Under the pieces are notes generated by a model that searched no databases, was not told the origin of the DNA, and saw only the letters and a program-made list of their open reading frames with translations. A stretch of 64,000 nt of DNA from a virus. Shown one piece after another: positions 28,758-36,211 of this stretch. Every line of letters starts with the position of its first letter. The stretch's first letter is position 1. The stretch is from positions 36,201 to 100,200 of the IMG/VR virus record IMGVR_UViG_3300029953_000012. One strand, written 5' to 3'. Both the position numbers and the translations under genes were made by a program.

Positions 28758-28760
28758 AAT
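28702..28760. repeat. 59-bp DNA repeat, copy 1 (fibre N-terminal module)
   Basis: About 50 of 59 bases match the segment 43881-43939, same orientation, encoding the shared LKQLNQSELSGF module and start codon. Confidence 0.75.
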
Positions 28761-28766
28761 AAATGT

Positions 28767-28774
28767 AATTACAC
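28767..28774 (-). promoter_or_regulatory. Late-promoter-like box
   Basis: TGTGTAATTACA on the minus strand, nine bases before the start at 28757. It includes the perfect palindrome TGTAATTACA (28764-28773). Confidence 0.5.
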
Positions 28775-28807
28775 ATATACGGCATCAAAAACAGAATTAT
28801 CTAAAAC

Positions 28808-29164
28808 TTAAATATTTTTACCTTCATTTAAGATTCTTTGAACTGCTTCAGAGACTTTTGTATTAGAAGTTTGGGGTCTAGTAGGTGGTTTTTGCAACAA
28901 AGAAACATAATTGCGGAAAACTTTCATTAGTTCGTTACGAATACGTTCCGAACTTTCGACAATAATACTACCGTGTTGACGTGCGAAATTTTCCAAGTCA
29001 GAACGAGTCATATCTTTAAGTTTAGCTTCGAATTCAGCAATATCAGTAGTGCCGAATGGTGTGTTATCGCTGCTACCCCAAATTTGGTCTAGGGTCGTGA
29101 CTTCAAAGTTATTAACTTTGCCGTGGGTTTGTTTTAATGTTTCGAGTTTTTTTGTTTTTGGCAT
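28808..29164 (-). CDS. Small helical head-region protein
   Basis: 118 residues, charged and helical: 'AEFEAKLKDMTRSDLENFARQHGSIIVESSERIRNEL' and a Pro-rich hinge (KPPTRPQTSNTK) before a C-terminal helix ending EGKNI. No family is certain. Before the homing gene inserted, it would have been the gene next to the major capsid protein, so a head completion or connector role is plausible. Confidence 0.5.
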   Translation of the reverse strand: MPKTKKLETLKQTHGKVNNFEVTTLDQIWGSSDNTPFGTTDIAEFEAKLKDMTRSDLENFARQHGSIIVESSERIRNELMKVFRNYVSLLQKPPTRPQTSNTKVSEAVQRILNEGKNI

Positions 29165-29172
29165 ATAACTTA

Positions 29173-30882
29173 TTATAGGGGAACTTGGGTATTTGTATAT
29201 GATTTTTCAAATTTTATTAAGCCGCAGTCGTAGATGCGTTGCCATCCATGGCTGCTCATATTCTCCCATTCAGTTTTACTAGCGTCGTAATTTAACAACT
29301 TATTAATTAAATACTTATGCCTAAATCCAAACTTATGATGGAGTTTCTTTTCCGGGGGGTGGAAATAAAAATAACTTGGTTCATTTTCTTTGGTTAATTG
29401 AAAGCCTAATTGGTAATAAAGATTCCCGACAGACCATCTTTTATCAGCAAAGGAGAAAACGTGATGTGGATGGTAATTTTTCTCAAAAAAAGATAATAAT
29501 TTAGATGCCCCGCCGCAGACATTAAAATGATTTATCCCCGAAAAGCGGGATAGTTCATAGTCGTTATCTCTAACCGAGAATGTCATTACGTTAACCAGCC
29601 GGTTTTTATAGAAAAGTCCCAAGAATATTCCCGAACCATAATCCTGTCCTTGGATATGGTATTTATCTAGAAATTTGTTTTTGGTATTAAAATCAATTAG
29701 TCGGACTTCACATTTACGCGCAAAAATACGTCTTTTGACTAGCCCCAAGTAGTGTTTGAGGCGACTGAAGACGATTTTAGGTTTGTCTAAGAGTTCATTC
29801 TCGAAGATTTGTATAACTCGTTTATCAACAGATTGTTTTAAAAAATTTAATTGGCCATTTGGTTCTTTAGAATTATATAGTTCTACGACCTTAATAATTA
29901 TATTTTTACTCGGTATATTAAATATTTTATCTTCTTGTGTAAATTCCACTTCACATTGATTAAGTAATTGATTTATTGAAAGTATTTTATTTTTTAATGG
30001 CTCATTAAATAATGAGGGATATTTATTTTTTAATATTTCAATAATTTCTAATACTTCTGGTTTTTCCCATTTGCGAGCCAATTTTAGTACTTCCATGGAA
30101 TTAATTTTATGAATGATTCTAGCGGCGTTGATGCCATTTATATTAAAGGTATATAGGTTCTTGTTTTTATGTTCTGGATGAATACTAGCTTTAATTTTGT
30201 CATTAAGAAAAGCTTCTACCGTTGACTTTATCCAAATGAGGAGTTTCTCCGTTCCTAAAATAGATATTCTAATACAATTTTCGGCTTGAGGACCGTTTAC
30301 AAAAATAGAACCATCTCCAGTAATAATCCCCGAAATATAAGCAAGATAATTGTCTAGGTTGTTTGATTCTTTTGGCGGTTCGAGATTATGACTCTTTTTG
30401 CCGGAATGGATATTCCAATTTTTATATAAGTCTTCTAACCATTTATCGGCTGAAGAAATTTCCAATCTAGATTTTTTATCTAAATAATGGTAGGTTTTTC
30501 CGCTTCTTTTGTCAAGAAATATTGCTTGTTTTTCAGTAGAGGAAATCATATAATTGGATTTGGCTAAACGATTAAATTCTTGCAGCAAAAATATGTCTTT
30601 CGTGTTAATGCCGAGGCATACTCTTCCAGCCCTGTTTCCTTTCTTGGGTGATAAATGCCCATCGCTTGCTATAATTCCACTAATACTACTATTAACCGTA
30701 TTTGGTACTTCAAAGAATAATTCGTCTTTTTGGTATTTCTTACAAACGCCCAAAAATGTTTGCCTTGCTTTTACGGCGTTATAATTTCTACCGGGGAGCA
30801 GTTTTACTATCTCCAGCAACGGAATAGTCTCATACTTATCAATAATAATCTTATCTTCTTCTGGTTTCCAAATGTTTCTCAT
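29173..30882 (-). CDS. LAGLIDADG homing endonuclease (free-standing)
   Basis: Start chosen at ATG 30882 (MRNIWKPEED), which puts the predicted transcript start four bases away; a start three codons earlier is possible. About 569 residues. N-terminal Myb/SANT-like helix-turn-helix (WKPEEDKIIIDKYETIPLLEIVKLLPGRNYNAVKAR in spirit, 4-45). Two LAGLIDADG-type motifs: SGIIASDG (residues 68-75) and SGIITGDG (184-191), each ending in the acidic residue that holds metal. The C-terminal ~170 residues (FLDKYHIQGQD, GGASKLLSFFEK, FADKRWSVGNLYYQLGF, YDCGLIKFEK) form a domain common in phage homing enzymes. It lies behind the capsid terminator with its own promoter. Confidence 0.85.
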   Translation of the reverse strand: MRNIWKPEEDKIIIDKYETIPLLEIVKLLPGRNYNAVKARQTFLGVCKKYQKDELFFEVPNTVNSSISGIIASDGHLSPKKGNRAGRVCLGINTKDIFLLQEFNRLAKSNYMISSTEKQAIFLDKRSGKTYHYLDKKSRLEISSADKWLEDLYKNWNIHSGKKSHNLEPPKESNNLDNYLAYISGIITGDGSIFVNGPQAENCIRISILGTEKLLIWIKSTVEAFLNDKIKASIHPEHKNKNLYTFNINGINAARIIHKINSMEVLKLARKWEKPEVLEIIEILKNKYPSLFNEPLKNKILSINQLLNQCEVEFTQEDKIFNIPSKNIIIKVVELYNSKEPNGQLNFLKQSVDKRVIQIFENELLDKPKIVFSRLKHYLGLVKRRIFARKCEVRLIDFNTKNKFLDKYHIQGQDYGSGIFLGLFYKNRLVNVMTFSVRDNDYELSRFSGINHFNVCGGASKLLSFFEKNYHPHHVFSFADKRWSVGNLYYQLGFQLTKENEPSYFYFHPPEKKLHHKFGFRHKYLINKLLNYDASKTEWENMSSHGWQRIYDCGLIKFEKSYTNTQVPL

Positions 30883-30892
30883 ACCTATCATT

Positions 30893-30921
30893 ATTATAGG
30901 TCAAGTTTCTTGTTTCGTCAA
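30893..30921 (-). promoter_or_regulatory. Canonical sigma70 promoter of the homing endonuclease
   Basis: On the minus strand TTGACG (30916-30921), a 17-bp spacer and a perfect TATAAT (30893-30898). The predicted start near 30886 is four bases before ATG 30882, so the mRNA is almost leaderless. It lies just downstream of the capsid terminator. Confidence 0.75.
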
Positions 30922-30937
30922 GTAAAAATAATAAAAA

Positions 30938-30963
30938 AACGGTGGGCTATAAAACCCACCGTT
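30938..30963 (-). terminator. Intrinsic terminator of the major capsid transcript
   Basis: Perfect 9-bp stem AACGGTGGG/CCCACCGTT with an 8-base loop, followed on the minus strand by a T-rich tract (TTTTTTATTATTTTT). It starts 20 bases past the capsid stop at 30983. Confidence 0.9.
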
Positions 30964-30982
30964 ACATTGAAAACATTGACGA

Positions 30983-32173
30983 TTATATCACGATGCCAAC
31001 GACCGAGCGGGCGTCGAGACACACGCGACCCTCTTCGAGAAATCCATAGAATCCAACTTTCTGGACTCTGGAACCGTACATGTCGAATTGACCATCGGGA
31101 AGAACTGAGAACGTTCCACCGGATTCAGCTTGAACTGCGACCGGGCGAACAAACGCACCGCGAGTATTATCAATACCAACAGCGATTTGCTGAGTGGTCG
31201 ATGAAGTCCAAGAAGCGGAACCAGTTGCGCTGTAGGTCGATGAACCTTGAACCTGAGTAGCAGCATTGCTAGAAGCAGCGAATTGGTTGAACAAAACGTT
31301 GTATTTCTGACTGTTACCGAATTCGACGAGTTCTACGAGGTTAACGCCGTAAATACTCTGCATACCAGCGTTTCTAAAAATCTCGTCGCGGAGGTTTTCG
31401 GAAAGGAATTGACCACGGATACCACCAATAGCGGTTGAATCGCTGGAAGTGGTGTTAATTGGGTTGTAAGCAAACGCACGAACCATCGCTTTGATTTCAG
31501 GAGCAACATACAGGTCAGTAATACCGTGTGAGTAAGGCTGAACTGGAGTGTTTGCGCTGTACGATTCGTTGATTCTCTTGATACGGAGAATAAGATTGTT
31601 TAAGTCAGCCAAAAGGAACTGACCGGCGTTAGTAGCCGCAATCGTGTGACCATAGGTACTGGTAGAAGACTGACCGGGACCAAGAATTGGGGTGTAGGCT
31701 TCAGCGAGAGACTTCAAAACGACAGCCCAAGCATTACGCTCCTGCTTAACCAAAACTTCGTTGACCATACGTTCAATGGCCTTGGAAACAACGTCCAAAC
31801 GGCTCTTGCGGGCGTATTTCTTGTTGAAAGATACAGCAGAGTCAAGGCGGTAAGTACCAATCTTGATTTCAGCCATACCAGAAACTTGTGAAGTAGGAAG
31901 ACCACCAGCTTGTGACTGACTCCAAATAGATACGTATCCAGTACCTTCATTGTAGAACAAATCGAGTGGAATAGATGGGTCTGAATCTTCGTCATATTCC
32001 ATATCACGATAGATTGTTGACGCCGTACCCGCAGTCATCAAGACTTTCTTAAGGACGGGGGCCAAGAAAGCAGCAATAGCTTCTGTGGCTTCACGGGCAA
32101 CCGACTGCTTGGAAGAACCCATGGCCTTGATAAGCTCAATTTGTTCTGGAGTGTTTTTAAGTTGGATTTGCAT
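30983..32173 (-). CDS. Major capsid protein
   Basis: 396 residues. Order and features fit an HK97-fold capsid protein: helical N-terminal arm (TPEQIELIKAMGSSKQSVAREA), 'YRDMEYDEDSDPSIPLDL' loop, a long spine helix region 'RLDVVSKAIERMVNEVLVKQERNAWAVVLKS', and a C-terminal 'VGIDNTRGAFVRPVAV' strand pair ending in 'FGFLEEGRVCLDARSV'-type A-domain. It lies between decoration protein and connector genes and has its own strong terminator. Expected as the most abundant head protein. The specific capsid family is not resolved here. Confidence 0.8.
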   Translation of the reverse strand: MQIQLKNTPEQIELIKAMGSSKQSVAREATEAIAAFLAPVLKKVLMTAGTASTIYRDMEYDEDSDPSIPLDLFYNEGTGYVSIWSQSQAGGLPTSQVSGMAEIKIGTYRLDSAVSFNKKYARKSRLDVVSKAIERMVNEVLVKQERNAWAVVLKSLAEAYTPILGPGQSSTSTYGHTIAATNAGQFLLADLNNLILRIKRINESYSANTPVQPYSHGITDLYVAPEIKAMVRAFAYNPINTTSSDSTAIGGIRGQFLSENLRDEIFRNAGMQSIYGVNLVELVEFGNSQKYNVLFNQFAASSNAATQVQGSSTYSATGSASWTSSTTQQIAVGIDNTRGAFVRPVAVQAESGGTFSVLPDGQFDMYGSRVQKVGFYGFLEEGRVCLDARSVVGIVI

Positions 32174-32208
32174 AAATGTTTTTCCTTTTTTTTATTTAAT
32201 TATTAATC

Positions 32209-32793
32209 TTAGTAAAGTCCCAATCTGATAAGAGCAGAACCATCTGCACCTGTTCCACCGAGAGCGATACCAATTTGTGGAAGAACTCCAGTATTTTGTA
32301 GCGCAACAATCGTTCCGCTCGTGCTACCATAAAGAGCCTGACCTCCTTGAACGTTACCAGTAAGACCAGAATAAAGGAAGGTACCACGGGTAACGATAGG
32401 AACCGTTTGACCGGAAATACAAGCTTCCAACTCAGCAGCCTTGCGAGGGTTATACTTAAGAGGAATGTTGTTTTCGTCCAATTCGCGGATATCAAACAGG
32501 GTAATACCGATTGGGTATTCGCCGACGAAACCAGAAGTATAACTGCCAGTACCATAATATGTAACATAAGCAGAAGTCCCGTAACGCAAAGCTTGAACGT
32601 TGTTCACGCTAAAATCACCATATTGGCCAAGAATATTCAATGGCTCTAGGTCATTTCTCCAACCCCCGCTGGCTGGAATAGCAACAAGAGTTCCCTTGTT
32701 AACAATTTGGCCTGAACTTGTCTGGCCCGAAAACGTGTAAAGATTCAATACATCTTTCTCGTTATAATCTCTCAATGGTCTTAGTAATGGCAT
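32209..32793 (-). CDS. Head decoration/stabilisation protein
   Basis: 194 residues with an ideal ribosome site (AGGAG, 9-base spacing). 'GQIVNKGTLVAIPASGGWRNDLEPLN' and a C-terminal 'QIGIALGGTGADGSALIRLGLY' are typical of small beta-barrel decoration proteins that begin with a 'GTLVAI' strand and end in a Gly-rich ring-forming loop. It sits between protease-scaffold and major capsid genes, the usual place for a decoration protein. Confidence 0.65.
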   Translation of the reverse strand: MPLLRPLRDYNEKDVLNLYTFSGQTSSGQIVNKGTLVAIPASGGWRNDLEPLNILGQYGDFSVNNVQALRYGTSAYVTYYGTGSYTSGFVGEYPIGITLFDIRELDENNIPLKYNPRKAAELEACISGQTVPIVTRGTFLYSGLTGNVQGGQALYGSTSGTIVALQNTGVLPQIGIALGGTGADGSALIRLGLY

Positions 32794-32822
32794 ATTTTTT
32801 TTCTCCTGTTGTTTCTGTTAAT

Positions 32823-34424
32823 TTATTTCGTTGGTGTGATAATAAAACCTTCTTCCGCAAATGCGGTCTTAAATTTTTCTTTTAGTCCCTGTGCTACGGC
32901 ACTTGAACTATTTGGCAAACCGCCCTTCGTGACATTAGCATTATCCAAAGCACCTTCTACGGCTGATGCAATCGCTTCCGTTGAGGCATTGGCACCCTTT
33001 TTACCGTCTTTGTCATTAGCAGCCTTGTCAGCAGCATCTTTATCAGCCTTAACCTTAGCTTCGGCGTCTTCCATATCTTTCTTTTTCTTGGATGCTTCTG
33101 CTTCATCCATATCAGCTTTAGCTTTCTTAGCAGCAGCAATAGCGGACTTAGAATATGGCTTCAAAAGAGTCTCAGCCTTGGTTTTCCATGAAGCATAAGC
33201 TTCGGCAGTTGAAATATTCTTCAAATCATCAGCAACAATCGTAGCTACTTCATCAGGCAATTCATAAGAAGCGACCGTTTCGCTCATACGAGTATTAAAG
33301 GCATCAACTTTATCACGGTCGGCCTTTTCCTTAGCCATCGCATCCAAAGATGCCTTCATTTCGTCAAGTTTCTTATTAAGTTCTTGAGCAGTAGCCTGAA
33401 CTTGTTGTGCCGCTTGAGCTTGTTGCGCCTTTTCTTCAGTAAAGGTCTTACTAGCCTTTGAAAGTTCTGACTGAATGAACTCAGCGACAGCCGAAGCCGA
33501 ACACTGTTTTAAATTTTCATCCGTAATGTCTGTGATTGAATTAATTTTCATAATAGCTGTTCTTTCTCTTTTTACATTGATTTGTTGTGTTTGTGAAATA
33601 CTTTCTGCAATTGTTGTGATATTTTTTTTATTTAGGTCTTCAGAGGCAACAGATTCCGCCTTTGCTTCAGGTTCTTTTTGGTCAACATTAGTTGCAATAC
33701 CCTTAACTTCTGCGGCTGGTTTTTCAGTTAAACCAATACCCATGGCTATTACATTTTCATTAGGCATACGATAATAGTTTTTATTATCTTTACAACCAGA
33801 ACCACCAGAAGACTTTAGGTATTTGTCAATTTTCTTTAAAAATTCTGGGTCTTTAATGATTTTTCCTTCTGATAAGTTTTTGTCTCCCGGTTCTAATTCT
33901 ACAACATCATAACCAGAGAATCCAAGTTCCCAACTAGCCGATACTTTGCGATAATTATCTGAGTCTTGGTCACTTGAATCTTCTACAAGGTCACACAAAT
34001 CGCCATTTACCGCTCTCCATAAAACACCACCCAAAGTTATATTAAAAGGAATATCTTTACCTCTTACGTCGTCTTCTGTAAGAATTTTGTTAGTATGAAA
34101 CTCACTTAAAGAAGCAGTTAAAATAACACCAATGACCTTCTGTCTATTATGTTCTGTGTCGATAAATTTGTTGATAAATGTCTTGTAGGTGGCAAGAGCA
34201 ATCTCAGTATTAATGATATCGCCGTTCTTGTTTCCACGGTTAACAACACAAGCATCGAAAGCGACAGGAAGAAGGTCTATGTTACGAAGTGTATCAATAT
34301 TAGGAACAAATTTAGAAAGTTCATCCATTGAAGCAATAGCGAGTAGTTTGTCCTTTTCTTCGGAAACTACGGGACGAATTACTGACGCAAATATATTATG
34401 AAATGGTAACTCTTTTGGTGACAT
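32823..34424 (-). CDS. Prohead protease fused to scaffold
   Basis: 533 residues. The N-terminal ~190 residues are a serine protease of the phage prohead type: 'NRGNKNGDIIN' strand, His92 in DTEHNR, and Ser162/Ser164 in VSASWELGF as nucleophile candidates. Then a linker, and from about residue 290 an Ala/Lys/Glu-rich coiled coil (runs such as AAKKAKADMDEAEASKKKK) ending in a compact 'GLKEKFKTAFAEEGFI' tail that would bind the capsid protein. This is a protease-scaffold fusion as in lambda C and SPP1-like phages. An internal ATG at 33551 (residue 292) could make scaffold alone. Ribosome site AAAGGA; late-type box ten bases upstream of the start. Confidence 0.8.
   Translation of the reverse strand: MSPKELPFHNIFASVIRPVVSEEKDKLLAIASMDELSKFVPNIDTLRNIDLLPVAFDACVVNRGNKNGDIINTEIALATYKTFINKFIDTEHNRQKVIGVILTASLSEFHTNKILTEDDVRGKDIPFNITLGGVLWRAVNGDLCDLVEDSSDQDSDNYRKVSASWELGFSGYDVVELEPGDKNLSEGKIIKDPEFLKKIDKYLKSSGGSGCKDNKNYYRMPNENVIAMGIGLTEKPAAEVKGIATNVDQKEPEAKAESVASEDLNKKNITTIAESISQTQQINVKRERTAIMKINSITDITDENLKQCSASAVAEFIQSELSKASKTFTEEKAQQAQAAQQVQATAQELNKKLDEMKASLDAMAKEKADRDKVDAFNTRMSETVASYELPDEVATIVADDLKNISTAEAYASWKTKAETLLKPYSKSAIAAAKKAKADMDEAEASKKKKDMEDAEAKVKADKDAADKAANDKDGKKGANASTEAIASAVEGALDNANVTKGGLPNSSSAVAQGLKEKFKTAFAEEGFIITPTK
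33551..33553 (-). promoter_or_regulatory. Possible internal start for free scaffold
   Basis: ATG at 33551-33549 in the same frame begins MKINSITDITDEN, the start of the coiled-coil half, after a purine-rich GAGAAAGAA run about 7 bases upstream. Initiation here would give a 242-residue scaffold, as lambda Nu3 is made within C. The evidence is the site and the domain boundary only. Confidence 0.35.
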
Positions 34425-34434
34425 AATCCTTTGT

Positions 34435-34442
34435 AATTACAC
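34435..34442 (-). promoter_or_regulatory. Late-promoter-like box
   Basis: TGTGTAATTACA, ten bases before the start of the protease-scaffold gene. Contains the perfect TGTAATTACA palindrome (34432-34441). Confidence 0.5.
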
Positions 34443-34461
34443 AAATTTTTGATATTTGGTA

Positions 34462-36210
34462 TTAACAACCTATCACTCCCGAAGGACACGCTGCCGTCCA
34501 AGTAAGTATACTATTAAATATTGGAAATAAACTACCACCCTGTCCAGTTAGATAATTATATTCTAAAGAACTTGAATTAATAATTTTAGTAGTTGGAGAG
34601 TTGTTGCTGCCACCAGTTTGTATGGTTGGGATGAAATATCCTGAACCACTTAATCCAGATAACAGACAATCAAAAAATGGTACTACATTTATATAATCAG
34701 CATTAGGACCAACGCTATAAGTAGTTGAAATTGTCACTGGGTCAATATATCCAAGAATATAACTTCGAACGTATTGTATGGCTCCAATCCCTAAATTAAT
34801 ATAAAACTGTGGAAATTGATAAGACGTTGTAATAGAACCCCCACGATAACCACTCGAAAAATAAGAACGGGATTGTACACCACTATAAACTTTCGGTGTT
34901 GGAGTTGAAGATGTAGAAACGTCTCCTGTGTTTGGATATTCGACGGAACTTGTGGAACTTCTTATATTATATGGATTTTGATACCAATAATTAGAGTTTT
35001 GATAATACGCTCCAGAAGTACTATTTCCGCTAACTAGGATATTAAAAGGTAAAATACCAGAATTCTGAGGTAGTGTTTTCCCAGCAGTATTCCAAGGTTT
35101 ATATAGTCCAGTTGGACATTCTCCTCCGGTTGTACTTACTAAAAATTGAGTATTATCATCAGAAACATAAGCAGAAAAAGAACCACCAATATCATAAATA
35201 CAAGAAGGTTCTAATGGAATGCCTAACGATGGGATAAAAGATTCCCCATATAAATTAGAAGTAGTAAAAGAACCATAAACGTAATCATATTGCTGTAATC
35301 TCCAATTATTATTTGGAGCAGAAATGGTTTGATTGTTTTGGGCCATTGTGCTATCTATAATTAATTTTATTCCCGGATTAGTGATATTAGAAACAAATCC
35401 CAAAGTACTCCAATTTGCATCTGGAGGATGAGGAATTCCAGTATAAATTCCAGTTTGTATCCCGGTGTTAAAAGTTATATTTAATTGATAAGTTACCGTC
35501 ATCACATCTCCAGAATTTACAGAAAAGTTTCCGGTGATTCTTGCGAAAGCCGCAGACGCATCACACAGTTTTAGTCTTGTCCTTGTACCAGCACTACTTC
35601 CATATTGATTATTTATTTGTTCTGGGAGACCTTGTAAAAGTGAATAATAGCTAGCTATCTGAGAACAATCCTTGCCAGTTACGTGGGAACCATCTTCAGC
35701 CAAGGAATACGCTATTTCTGAGCAACTACATAATCCAGTTAGCGTAGTATAAGAAAGGTCTGTATAACCAGAAACATAAGGTCTACCGGGACTAACCATT
35801 ATCTCTTTAAAATTATAAGTTGAATTAAAAATATCACCCGTTATATCTGGCAAACCCCATTGTCTAATTAAACTTATTGTGTTTGACGCCGGATTAGCGT
35901 AATTACCACAACCAGCAGCTAAAAATCCTCCTGTAGTATAAAACCCAGAATCTAAATATTGAAATCCAGAAACCCCACTCATTAATCCAGTAGTAGCTGG
36001 GTAAACGCCACTTCCAGTAGAATTGACTCCAGTTCCCGTTCCTAAACTTAAATATCTAAAGCAGTCAGCAAACGCAAAATAGTAAGGATATAGTGTTCCC
36101 GAATTTGTGATAAAATTATCAATATAGTTCGACGTTCTTAATAATTCCCCGCTTTTATTGTAAACATCGACTTTGAACTGACCGCCTAAATTTAAGTGAT
36201 TAACAGGCAT
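34462..36210 (-). CDS. SG-rich virion surface protein, copy 2 of a tandem pair
   Basis: Start at ATG 36210 (MPVNHLNLGG), four bases before the upstream stop ends; the longer frame overlaps that gene. About 582 residues. The first ~70 residues align with the upstream gene's: G-x-x-K-V-x-x, then 'DNFITNSGTLYPYYFAFADCFRYLSLGTG' against the same pattern in copy 1. The body is SG/TG-rich beta sequence with Cys pairs (CSCSEIA), rich in Tyr, Pro and Asn. A surface fibre or head fibre is likely. No catalytic motif seen. Confidence 0.6.
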   Translation of the reverse strand: MPVNHLNLGGQFKVDVYNKSGELLRTSNYIDNFITNSGTLYPYYFAFADCFRYLSLGTGTGVNSTGSGVYPATTGLMSGVSGFQYLDSGFYTTGGFLAAGCGNYANPASNTISLIRQWGLPDITGDIFNSTYNFKEIMVSPGRPYVSGYTDLSYTTLTGLCSCSEIAYSLAEDGSHVTGKDCSQIASYYSLLQGLPEQINNQYGSSAGTRTRLKLCDASAAFARITGNFSVNSGDVMTVTYQLNITFNTGIQTGIYTGIPHPPDANWSTLGFVSNITNPGIKLIIDSTMAQNNQTISAPNNNWRLQQYDYVYGSFTTSNLYGESFIPSLGIPLEPSCIYDIGGSFSAYVSDDNTQFLVSTTGGECPTGLYKPWNTAGKTLPQNSGILPFNILVSGNSTSGAYYQNSNYWYQNPYNIRSSTSSVEYPNTGDVSTSSTPTPKVYSGVQSRSYFSSGYRGGSITTSYQFPQFYINLGIGAIQYVRSYILGYIDPVTISTTYSVGPNADYINVVPFFDCLLSGLSGSGYFIPTIQTGGSNNSPTTKIINSSSLEYNYLTGQGGSLFPIFNSILTWTAACPSGVIGC

Positions 36211-36211
36211 A

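Noticed and set aside
32809-33198. Ala/Ser-rich plus-strand ORF antisense to the scaffold
   Set aside because: Typical antisense shadow of a Lys/Ala-rich coiled coil.
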